The notes below the pieces were generated by a model, which ran no database searches, had not been told where the DNA came from, and worked only from the letters and a program-made list of their open reading frames with translations. Below are positions 8,021 to 17,849 of a DNA stretch of 64,000 bases, one piece after another. The DNA is from JACCVL01 sp963704295. GTDB taxonomy: Bacteria; Actinomycetota; Actinomycetes; Propionibacteriales; Nocardioidaceae. The stretch covers positions 2,604,001-2,668,000 of the forward strand of contig OY969884.1 in NCBI GenBank assembly GCA_963704295.1. Reading direction: 5' to 3'. Within the stretch, counting starts at the first letter, position 1, and every line of letters begins with the position of its first letter. The position numbers and the translations under genes were made by a program.

Positions 8021-9289
8021 GTGACCGACCAGCCCAGGGCCGTGCTGCACGTCGGCGCCCCCAAGACCGGGACGACCTATCTGCAGGCCGTGCTGTGGCG
8101 GAACAGGGCGGCGCTGCGGGACGCCGGCGTGCTGTACCCGCTGGAGCGGCCGACCGAGCACTTCGCCGCCACGCTGGACGTACGCGAGATGGCCTGGGGC
8201 GGCCGGGCGGACGGCCCGTGGCTCGGCACCTGGGACCGCGTGGCCGAGCGGGTGGACGCCTTCGAGGGCTCGGTCGTGCTGTCCAACGAGCTGCTCGGCG
8301 GCGTGACTCCCGAGCAGGCGCGACGCGTCGCCGACACCTTGGCCGGTCCGGCGGCGCGCGAGGTGCACGTGGTCTTCACCGCCCGCGACCTCGCCCGGCA
8401 GCTCCCGTCCGACTGGCAGGAGCACGTCAAGCACCGCCACGACGTCACCATGAGCACGTTCGTCGACGACCTGGTGCGGCTAGGACCGGACGCGCCGGCG
8501 CCCTTCGGCACCCTGTTCTGGGGGCTGCACGACGCCGAGGCCGTGCTCGGCACCTGGGCCACCGTGGTCCCGTCCGACCAGCTGCACCTGGTGACCGTGC
8601 CCCGGGTGCGGTCCGGGCCGCACGACCTGTGGGAGCGGTTCGCCTCCGCGGCCGGGCTCTCCGGACTCGACCTCGACCTCGACGTGGAGCCGCGCAACGT
8701 GTCTCTCGGCGTCGCCGAGGCCGAGCTGCTGCGCCGGCTGAACACCTACCTCAAGGGCCGCTTCCCCCAGCGGCACTACGACGACCTCGTCCGCCAGGTC
8801 CTGGCCGAGGACCTGCTGGTGTCGCCCCGGCGAGTGGTCCCCGCGTCCGAGCGCCCGACGCTGCCGCCGAGCCAGCACGAGTGGGTGGCCAAGCGGTCGC
8901 AGCAGCTGGTCGACGCGGTGCAGGCCGCGGGCTACGACGTCGTCGGTGACGTCGCCGACCTGCTCCCAGGCCCCGAGCCGGACGGTCGGCAGCCCGAGGA
9001 GCTGAGCGCCGACGACCTGCTGCCGGTGGCGCTGGACGCACTGACCGGGGTGCTGCGGCACCTGGCCGGGATCGCCGAGCACGGGGCCGACGCCCGCGAG
9101 CTGCGCCTCACGGTCAACCAGCTGACCGACGAGCTGGCCCGCACCCGCGAGGAGCGGGACTATTGGAAGGACGGCGGGCTCGCGCACCGACTGGTGCGCG
9201 CCAGCGACCAGCATCGCTGGCTGCGGCCGGTGCGCCGGGCGTACGTCGGGACCAGGGACAGGCTGCGCGGCGGGGACAGCGATGGGTGA
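8021..9289 (+). CDS. Sulfotransferase-like protein, copy B
   Basis: The 422-residue paralogue of the preceding protein has the 5'-phosphosulfate loop APKTGTTYLQ at about residues 12-21. Its TARDLARQLPSDWQ segment keeps the Arg-x7-Ser spacing of the PAPS 3'-phosphate site, so this is one of the two best candidates for catalysis in the array. EAELLRRLN and the terminal GYDVVGDVADLL blocks are shared by all copies. Beyond about residue 365 there is a short coiled-coil-like stretch (VNQLTDELARTREERDYW) and a basic tail, not shared with the others. Its last 8 bases overlap the start of the next gene, which implies translational coupling. Confidence 0.75.
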   Translation: MTDQPRAVLHVGAPKTGTTYLQAVLWRNRAALRDAGVLYPLERPTEHFAATLDVREMAWGGRADGPWLGTWDRVAERVDAFEGSVVLSNELLGGVTPEQARRVADTLAGPAAREVHVVFTARDLARQLPSDWQEHVKHRHDVTMSTFVDDLVRLGPDAPAPFGTLFWGLHDAEAVLGTWATVVPSDQLHLVTVPRVRSGPHDLWERFASAAGLSGLDLDLDVEPRNVSLGVAEAELLRRLNTYLKGRFPQRHYDDLVRQVLAEDLLVSPRRVVPASERPTLPPSQHEWVAKRSQQLVDAVQAAGYDVVGDVADLLPGPEPDGRQPEELSADDLLPVALDALTGVLRHLAGIAEHGADARELRLTVNQLTDELARTREERDYWKDGGLAHRLVRASDQHRWLRPVRRAYVGTRDRLRGGDSDG

Positions 9290-11600
9290 CCGCGTCTACC
9301 TGCACGTGGGCGTGCCCAAGACCGGGACCACCTTCGTCCAGGACGTGCTCTGGAGGGGTCGTACCAAGCTCGCCCGGGACGGCGTCTGCTACCCGCTGCG
9401 CCGACGCGCCGAGCACTTCGCCGCGACGATGGATCTGCGCGGGGCCTCCTGGGGCGGTCGCCGCAACCCTGACTGGGACGGCACCTGGGACCGGCTGGCC
9501 GGCACCGTGACGGAATCGGGAGCCCCGACCGCGGTCCTGTCCGGTGAGCTGCTGGCCGCGGCCGACCGCACCGCCGTCGAGCGCGCGGTGCGGTCGTTCC
9601 CGGACCGCGAGGTGCACGTGGTCGTGACCGTCCGGGACCTGGCTCGGCAGCTGGTCTCCGGTTGGCAGGAGCAGGTCAAGCACCGGGTGTCGGTGCCGCT
9701 GACCGACTTCGTCGCGGGCTGTCTCGAGCTGCCCGGGGCCAGCGAGCGGGCGCTCCGGCTCGGCAGCCGGTTCTGGCCGCTGCACGACCTGGTCGACGTG
9801 GTCGACCGGTGGGGGAGCGGCGTGCCGAGCGCGTCCCTGCACCTGGTGACCGTGCCGCCTCCCGGTGGACCGCGCGAGCTGTTGTGGCAGCGGTTCGCCG
9901 ATGTGACCGGGGTGGACCCCGAGCTGGGCCGGGTGGACACCGCGCGGCCGAACACGTCGCTGGCCGCGTCCGAGGCCGAGCTGCTGAGGCGCTACAACGC
10001 CGATCACGCTGACGACGTGTCGCAGACGCACTACGACCAGGTGGTCCGCGCTCTGCTCGCCGAGAACGTGCTCGTCGCGGGTGACCGGTCCGGCGCGGGT
10101 CTGGTGCTCCCACCCGCGTACGCCGACGCCGTACACGACCGCTCGCTGACCGTGGTCCGGACGCTGGCCGGCCGAGGCCACGACGTGGTCGGGGACCTCG
10201 ACGACCTGGTGCCCGACGTGGCGGCGCTGCGCGCCGGCCGGACGCCGGTGGTCGGCGACGACGAGCTCGCCGACGCGGCGGTCCGGGCGGTGGCGGGGTT
10301 CGTGTCCGAGCTCGGGCCGTTGTCTCGCCGGCTGAAGGCCAGGCAGCAGTCCGCGCCCCCCTCGACCCACCCCCCCCTGCCACGATCCGCGACTTCTGCA
10401 GACCTGCAAACGTCGCGGAACGCGACCGGTGGGGGGGTGGGGGAGCCCGGTCCGGTCTACCTGCACGTCGGGGCTCCGAAGACCGGGACCACCTTCTTGC
10501 AGGACGTGATGTGGCACCACCGGGACGCCCTGGCCGAGTCCGGGGTGCTGTTCGCCCGACGCCGCTACGGCGACCATTTCCTGGCCAGCGTCGACCTGCG
10601 CGACGTGGCCGAGGAGGCGGCTCAGTCGGCCGGGAGCTGGGACCGGGTCGTCGCCGACACCAGCTCCTGGCCGGGCCCGTCGGTGATCTCACACGAGCTG
10701 TTCGCCTCCGCCCGCCCCCAGCACATCGCACGTGCCCTGGAGTCGCTGGGACCGGACCGGGTGCACGTCGTCTACACCGCCCGCGACCTGTGGCGGCTGC
10801 TCGCGGCGGAGTGGCAGGAGGCGACCAAGCACGGACGCTCGCTGTCGTTCGCGGAGTACCTCGACGACGTTCTCGACGAAGGCCCGGAGGGGACCGTCGG
10901 GCGCTGGTTCTGGTCGGTGCACGACCCAACAGACGTCCTGCAGCGCTGGGGGGCGGATCTCCCGGCCGAGCGGGTGCATGTGGTCACCGTCCCGGCCGCC
11001 GGCTCCGACCCCACATTGTTGTGGCGGCGCTTCGCCGGTCTGGTGGGGATCGACCCGTCGGTGGTCGACACCTCGGTGGCCCGGCCGAACACCTCACTCG
11101 GCGCCTCGGAGGTCACCTTCCTCCGCCGGGTCAACGCCGAGCTCGGCGGCCGTCGCGGCGGTCGCCTCGGTGAGGGTGAGTACGGCCGGTTCGTGAAGAA
11201 CGTGCTCGCCCAGGAGGTGCTGACCGAGCGACCGGACAAGGCGACGTACCTGCCCCCGGCCGAGCGCTTCGACCAGGTCCGCGCTGCCGCCGAGCGGTTC
11301 GTCGCCGGCATCGAGGCGGCCGGCTATCACGTCGTCGGCGACCTGGACGAGCTGCTCCCACCCCACCCGGGCGCCGGGGTCGCCCGACCGGACGACGTCA
11401 CGGCGGCCGAGCTGGTCGAGGTCGGCCTGGACGCGCTGGCCGGCCTGGTCCGCAAGGCGGCGAGCATGCGCGAGGCGCACGGCATCGGGGTGGAGGCCCG
11501 CGCGCCCGCGCCGGCCGAGGACACGCCGTCCTCGCCGGTCGGACGGGCCGCGCGGCTGCTGCGCCGAGCGGGTGCGGCGATCACGAGAAGGGAGCGCTAG
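9282..11600 (+). CDS. Tandem sulfotransferase-like fusion, copies C and D
   Basis: One 772-residue ORF holds two complete copies of the family. Copy C (about residues 1-355) starts with VPKTGTTFVQ at 10-19 and keeps the Arg-x7-Ser spacing in TVRDLARQLVSGWQ. Copy D (about 388-772) restarts with APKTGTTFLQ and has Ala at the Ser position in TARDLWRLLAAEWQ. The 30-residue linker (about 356-386) is encoded by a palindromic repeat element at 10356-10445, whose core also occurs twice at 48.9 kb. A GTG near 10437, at the edge of the element's G-tract, could start copy D as a separate protein. All other copies in the array are single-domain genes, so a former intergenic repeat that became coding is a reasonable reading. 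Confidence 0.75.
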   Translation: MGDRVYLHVGVPKTGTTFVQDVLWRGRTKLARDGVCYPLRRRAEHFAATMDLRGASWGGRRNPDWDGTWDRLAGTVTESGAPTAVLSGELLAAADRTAVERAVRSFPDREVHVVVTVRDLARQLVSGWQEQVKHRVSVPLTDFVAGCLELPGASERALRLGSRFWPLHDLVDVVDRWGSGVPSASLHLVTVPPPGGPRELLWQRFADVTGVDPELGRVDTARPNTSLAASEAELLRRYNADHADDVSQTHYDQVVRALLAENVLVAGDRSGAGLVLPPAYADAVHDRSLTVVRTLAGRGHDVVGDLDDLVPDVAALRAGRTPVVGDDELADAAVRAVAGFVSELGPLSRRLKARQQSAPPSTHPPLPRSATSADLQTSRNATGGGVGEPGPVYLHVGAPKTGTTFLQDVMWHHRDALAESGVLFARRRYGDHFLASVDLRDVAEEAAQSAGSWDRVVADTSSWPGPSVISHELFASARPQHIARALESLGPDRVHVVYTARDLWRLLAAEWQEATKHGRSLSFAEYLDDVLDEGPEGTVGRWFWSVHDPTDVLQRWGADLPAERVHVVTVPAAGSDPTLLWRRFAGLVGIDPSVVDTSVARPNTSLGASEVTFLRRVNAELGGRRGGRLGEGEYGRFVKNVLAQEVLTERPDKATYLPPAERFDQVRAAAERFVAGIEAAGYHVVGDLDELLPPHPGAGVARPDDVTAAELVEVGLDALAGLVRKAASMREAHGIGVEARAPAPAEDTPSSPVGRAARLLRRAGAAITRRER
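10356..10445. repeat. Palindromic repeat element inside the C/D fusion ORF
   Basis: A C-tract (10356-10379) is followed by CACGATCCGCGACTTCTGCA (10381-10400), an inverted GTCGCGG (10412-10418) and a G-tract (10430-10443). The arms CCGCGAC/GTCGCGG and TGCA/TGCA pair, and the outer C and G tracts also pair, so the whole element can fold. The 20-nt core is identical to two copies at 48949-48968 and 48982-49001. It reads through without a stop in the frame of the surrounding ORF. Confidence 0.8.
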
Positions 11601-11638
11601 GTGGCGGACAGCGGCGGCATCCAGGGAGGCGGGCGGTC

Positions 11639-12706
11639 ATGACCGAGCGCGTGTACGTCCACGTCGGTCCGCACAAGACCGGCACCACCTACCTGCAGGG
11701 CCTACTCATGGCCAACCGCGAGCGGATCGCGGAGCAGGGCATGTTGTTCCCCCGAGAGACGTTCCGGGGGCAGGGCCGCGCAATCCGCGAGGCCCTCGGG
11801 CACACCTCGATGCCGACGACCGGCAAGAGCATCGAGGGCCAGTGGGCGAAGGCAGTCGGTGAGCTGGAGTCGTGGGCCGGCGACACCGCGGTGTTCTCGC
11901 ACGAGATGATCTCGGGCGCCACCCCGAGGCAGATCGGCCGGCTGTGCAAGGAGCTTCGACGCTACGACGTGCACGTCGTCTACACCGCCCGCGACCTGGC
12001 CAGGGTGGCACCGGCGATGTGGCAGACCGGCCTGCGCAGCCGCAAGCAGTACACCTGGGAGGACTACGCCGCCTCGCTGCGAGACCCCGACCACGGGCCG
12101 GACAAGAACGCCGGCCGCAAGTTCTGGTTCTCGCAGGACGCGTCGGCGGTGCTCGAGCGGTGGCGCAAGCACCTCCCGGTGGAGAACCTGCACGTGGTGA
12201 CGGTGCCCCGTCCCGGCAACCCGCCCGAGCTGCTCTGGGAGCGGTTCTGCACTGCCGTCGGTATCGACCCCACCGGGCACGACCTCACGCCGAAGCGATC
12301 CAACCCCTCGCTCGGCACCGCCGAGGCCGAGCTGCTGCGGCGGGTCAACGAGGCGCTGGGGCAGGCGGACATGAACGCCACAAAGTGGCTGTACTGGATG
12401 CGCTGGCTCGGCCGCCAGCTGGAGACCCGCGAGCAGATGGCGCGCTACACGCTGCCCGACTCCGACCTCGGCTGGATGACCGAGCGGGCGGAGGCCGTCA
12501 TCGCCGGACTGCGATCGGGCGGCTATCACGTGGTCGGGGACCTGGCAGACCTCGTCCCCCAGCCGGTACCCGCCGACAAGGCGCGGCACCCCTCCGACGC
12601 CGCTCCCGACGCGGTGCTGGATGTCGCCGTGGACACGATCCAGCGGCTGGTCGGTGAGCTGGCGCAGCACCGGCACCATGGTGGGGACCGCGAGACCGAC
12701 GACTGA
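11639..12706 (+). CDS. Sulfotransferase-like protein, copy E
   Basis: The 355-residue last member of the array has GPHKTGTTYLQ at about residues 10-20; Pro-Lys of the other P-loops is replaced by His-Lys. TARDLARVAPAMWQ carries Ala instead of Ser at the 3'-phosphate position. The EAELLRRVN and GYHVVGDLADLVP blocks are kept. It has no C-terminal basic tail. The ATG at 11639 has GGGAGGCGGG as its ribosome binding site. The 38-base gap from the fusion gene suggests the same operon. This is the most divergent copy, which may reflect a different acceptor or loss of activity. Confidence 0.72.
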   Translation: MTERVYVHVGPHKTGTTYLQGLLMANRERIAEQGMLFPRETFRGQGRAIREALGHTSMPTTGKSIEGQWAKAVGELESWAGDTAVFSHEMISGATPRQIGRLCKELRRYDVHVVYTARDLARVAPAMWQTGLRSRKQYTWEDYAASLRDPDHGPDKNAGRKFWFSQDASAVLERWRKHLPVENLHVVTVPRPGNPPELLWERFCTAVGIDPTGHDLTPKRSNPSLGTAEAELLRRVNEALGQADMNATKWLYWMRWLGRQLETREQMARYTLPDSDLGWMTERAEAVIAGLRSGGYHVVGDLADLVPQPVPADKARHPSDAAPDAVLDVAVDTIQRLVGELAQHRHHGGDRETDD

Positions 12707-12746
12707 GCGGCGCCGGCACGATTTCGGGCCGACCGCGCGGCGCTGA

Positions 12747-12752
12747 TAGCCT
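12747..12752 (+). promoter_or_regulatory. Putative -10 of rpsO
   Basis: TAGCCT lies about 88 bases before the rpsO start, which would give an untranslated leader of about 80 nt. I see no clear -35. Confidence 0.4.
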
Positions 12753-12840
12753 GCGTGAGCCGTGCATCGGCCGCGGATAGACAGTGCCCGGGTGAACCGG
12801 CCCCGGCGCGCCGCGCAACGGAACCCCGAGAGGAGCTCGC

Positions 12841-13110
12841 GTGTCGACTGACGTCGCGACGAAGAAGAGGATCATCGACGAGTACGCCACGTCCGACGGG
12901 GACACCGGCTCCCCCGAGGTTCAGGTCGCGTTGCTGACGCACCGCATCGCGCACCTCACCGAGCACCTGAAGGAGCACAAGCACGACCATCACAGCCGTC
13001 GTGGCCTGCTGCTGCTGGTCGGTCAGCGCCGGCGGCTGCTCAACTACCTGCAGAACACGGACATCGCGCGCTACCGGTCGCTGATCGAGCGACTCGGGCT
13101 GCGCCGCTGA
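12841..13110 (+). CDS. rpsO: 30S ribosomal protein S15
   Basis: S15 binds 16S rRNA early in assembly of the 30S platform. The 89-residue protein is full length and has the family hallmarks GDTGSPEVQVALLT, the HxxDHHSRRGL stretch and a basic end LGLRR. The GTG start at 12841 follows AGGAG at 12831-12835. pnp lies 235 bases downstream, the usual bacterial pair, and rpsO-pnp leaders are often processed and autoregulated by PNPase. Its usual upstream neighbour ribF is 11 kb away. Confidence 0.97.
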   Translation: MSTDVATKKRIIDEYATSDGDTGSPEVQVALLTHRIAHLTEHLKEHKHDHHSRRGLLLLVGQRRRLLNYLQNTDIARYRSLIERLGLRR

Positions 13111-13116
13111 CCACAC

Positions 13117-13175
13117 CTACCACCCGCAACACCCGCACCACACCCGCACCACACCCGCACCACCCCACACCGCAC
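13117..13175 (+). repeat. Short tandem repeat in the rpsO-pnp spacer
   Basis: Several copies of a 12-nt unit related to ACCCGCACCACA run from just after the rpsO stop. The plus-strand RNA is a C/A-rich unstructured tract. It lies in the pnp leader, where PNPase control elements are found in other bacteria. Confidence 0.6.
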
Positions 13176-13312
13176 GGAACACCGATCCAGGGCATGCGAC
13201 CCCGGCGGCCGGTCCTCGGTAGTGGCCCACGGGTGGCCTGCCGAACCTCGGCGACACCCCGCGGGCCTCGATCGAAGACCGGTGCCACAGTTCGACGCCG
13301 ATCCTGGCGCGT

Positions 13313-13331
13313 CTGCTCCGTGCATGAGCAG
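13313..13331 (+). promoter_or_regulatory. Small hairpin next to the pnp ribosome binding site
   Basis: CTGCTC (13313-13318) pairs with GAGCAG (13326-13331) around a 7-nt loop. The arm touches the GAGAGGGG ribosome binding site of pnp (13331-13338). It may modulate pnp translation, but the stem is short. Confidence 0.35.
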
Positions 13332-13345
13332 AGAGGGGCATCCGG

Positions 13346-15570
<2,225 letters not shown>

Positions 15571-15574
<4 letters not shown>

Positions 15575-16920
15575 AGGTCCGGCTGTCGCCGGACCAGCGT
15601 CCGGGAACGACACGCACCCTGTTGACCGCCGAGGAGGGCGGGCTGGTCCGCCGGACCGTCCTCCCCGGGGGGCTGCGGGTGGTCACCGAGGCCATGCCCG
15701 GTGTCCGTTCGGCGTGCATCGGCGTGTGGGTCGGAGTCGGCTCGCGGGACGAGGGCGGCTCGATGGTGGGCGCCTCGCACTTCCTCGAGCACCTGCTGTT
15801 CAAGGGCACCCGGAGCCGCACTGCGCTGGACATCTCGGCGCCACTCGAGGCCGTCGGCGGCGAGGTCAACGCCTTCACCGGCAAGGAGTACACCTGCTAC
15901 CACGCGCGGGTCCTCGACGAGGACCTGCCGCTGACGGTCGACATCCTCGCCGACATGGTCACCTCGTCGACCATCGCCGCTGCCGACGTGGAGTCGGAGC
16001 GGACGGTGATCCTCGAGGAGATCGCCATGAACGACGACGACCCCGATGACGTCGTGCACAACCTGATCGCGCAGCGGATGTGGGCGTCGTCGCCACTGGG
16101 CCGGCCGATCGCCGGCACCCCGGCGTCGATCGCCGCCCTCACCCGCAACCAGGTCGCCGGGTTCTACCGCCGCCGCTACCGCCCCGACTCGGTGGTGGTG
16201 GCCGTGGCCGGGAACGTCGAGCACCGCGCCGTGGTCCGCCGGGTCCGGGCCGCGTTCGCCGCCGGTGGCTGGTTGCAGGACTCCGACGCCCGCCCGCGCC
16301 CGGCCCGGCTCGGCGCGGGGCCGCAGGTGGCCTATGGCCGCGGCGCCGCGCTGGTGAGCCGCCCGATCGAGCAGGCCAACCTGGTGCTCGGCCTGCCCGG
16401 CGTGCGCCGCACCGACGAACGGCGGTTCACCGCCAGCGTGCTGACGGCGGCGCTCGGCGGCGGGATGAGCTCCCGGCTGTTCCAGGAGGTCCGGGAGAAG
16501 CGCGGCTTGGCGTACGCGGTCTACAGCTTCGCCACCCATTACGCCGACAGCGGGATGCTCGGTGTGTACGCCGGGTGCGCGCCGGCGCGGGTGGACGAGG
16601 TCGTCGCCCTGTGCCGGGACCAGCTGGTCGACGTGGCCCGTCGCGGGCTGACCGACGACGAGGTCGCCCGCGGCCGCGGCCAGCTGCGCGGCAGCGTGGT
16701 CCTCGGCCTGGAGGACTCGGCGTCGCGGATGGCGCGGCTGGGCAAGGCCGACCTCGTCCACGGCGAGCTGCTCAGCATCGGCGAGGTGCTCCGGCGGATC
16801 GACGCCGTGACCCCCGAGCAGGTGCGCGAGCTGGCCGCCGAGCTGCTGGAGGCACCGGCCTCGCTGGCCGTGGTCGGCCCGTTCGACGACGCCGACCGCT
16901 TCACCGCCGCCGTCGCCTGA
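15571..16920 (+). CDS. M16 family zinc peptidase
   Basis: This is a pitrilysin-family metallopeptidase, the usual partner downstream of pnp in actinomycetes and Bacillus. The 449-residue protein has the inverted zinc motif HFLEH at residues 70-74 and a downstream Glu in ERTVILEEIAMNDDDP. The second, catalytically inactive M16 repeat contains GGGMSSRLFQEVREKRGLAYAV, which binds substrate. It probably degrades small peptides in the cytoplasm; the physiological substrate is unknown. The GTG start overlaps the pnp stop by 4 bases. Confidence 0.93.
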
Positions 16921-16975
16921 GTCGACCCGTCCCGCCTCCGCCCGCCGGGGGGCGGTCGCGCGCCGGGTCGGTGGA

Positions 16976-16981
16976 TACGCT
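16976..16981 (+). promoter_or_regulatory. -10 hexamer of kynA (leaderless)
   Basis: TACGCT ends 7 nt before the ATG at 16989. No ribosome binding site is visible, which fits a leaderless message for the kynA-kynU-dapB operon. Confidence 0.5.
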
Positions 16982-16988
16982 GCCCCGC

Positions 16989-17849
16989 ATGACGGGTCAT
17001 GCGGCGGAGTCGCTCGGCTACCGGCCGCTGGAGGACGGCGTCACCACCGACCTCGAGGGTCGGCAGACGTACGCCGGCTACCTGCAGCTGGAGACGCTGC
17101 TGTCCGCGCAACAACCGCTCAGCGAGCACCACGACGAGATGCTGTTCATCATCGCCCACCACGTCACCGAGCTCTGGCTGAAGCTGCACGCGCACGAGCT
17201 CCGCTCGGCGATCTCCCTGCTGGCCTCGGACGACCTCGCGCCGGCGCTCAAACGGCTGGCCCGGATCAAGCACATCCAGCGGCAGATGTTCGAGCAGTGG
17301 GGGGTGCTGGAGACCCTGACCCCGGTGGAGTACGTGCAGTTTCGCGGGGTGCTCGGAGACGCGTCGGGCTTCCAGTCCTCGGCGTACCGCACGGTCGAGT
17401 TCCTGCTCGGCAACAAGACCCCCGCCATGATCAAGGTGTTCCGGCACGATCCCGCCACGTCGGCGCAACTGCAGGCGGACCTGGCGAGCCCCAGCCTGTA
17501 CGACGAGTTCCTCCGGCTGCTGTCCCGCCGCGGGCTGCCCGTTCCCGCGGACCGGGTCGAGCGAGACTGGTCGGAGCCGTACGTCGCCTCTGCCGGCGTG
17601 GTCGAGGCGCTGCGTCAGGTGTACGCCGACACCGGCCGCTGGTGGGACGTCTACGAGACCGCCGAGGAGCTGGTCGACGTGGAGGAGTCCTTCCAGCTCT
17701 GGCGGTTCCGGCACCTGAAGACGGTGGAGCGGGTGATCGGCTACAAGCGCGGCACCGGCGGCTCCTCCGGGGTGGGATTCCTGCGCCGCGCGCTCGACCT
17801 GACCTTCTTCCCCGAGCTGTTGACCGTCCGGACGGAGATCGGCGCGTGA
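16989..17849 (+). CDS. kynA: Tryptophan 2,3-dioxygenase
   Basis: KynA is a heme enzyme that opens the indole ring of L-tryptophan to N-formylkynurenine, the first step of the kynurenine pathway. The 286-residue length is normal. It has the substrate-binding FIIAHHVTELWLKL stretch (about 55-68), FRGVLGDASGFQSSAYRTVEFLLGNK split around residues 119-143, the heme-ligand His in RFRHLKT (about 238-244), and GTGGSSGVGFL. It overlaps kynU by 4 bases. A formamidase gene (kynB) is not in the window. The pair sits between the M16 peptidase gene and dapB, which are normally adjacent. Confidence 0.95.
   Translation: MTGHAAESLGYRPLEDGVTTDLEGRQTYAGYLQLETLLSAQQPLSEHHDEMLFIIAHHVTELWLKLHAHELRSAISLLASDDLAPALKRLARIKHIQRQMFEQWGVLETLTPVEYVQFRGVLGDASGFQSSAYRTVEFLLGNKTPAMIKVFRHDPATSAQLQADLASPSLYDEFLRLLSRRGLPVPADRVERDWSEPYVASAGVVEALRQVYADTGRWWDVYETAEELVDVEESFQLWRFRHLKTVERVIGYKRGTGGSSGVGFLRRALDLTFFPELLTVRTEIGA

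Noticed and set aside
10437..11600. Copy D annotated as an independent gene
   Set aside because: A GTG start is possible, but the upstream frame is open without a stop, so the fused ORF is the direct reading; the alternative is noted in the feature.
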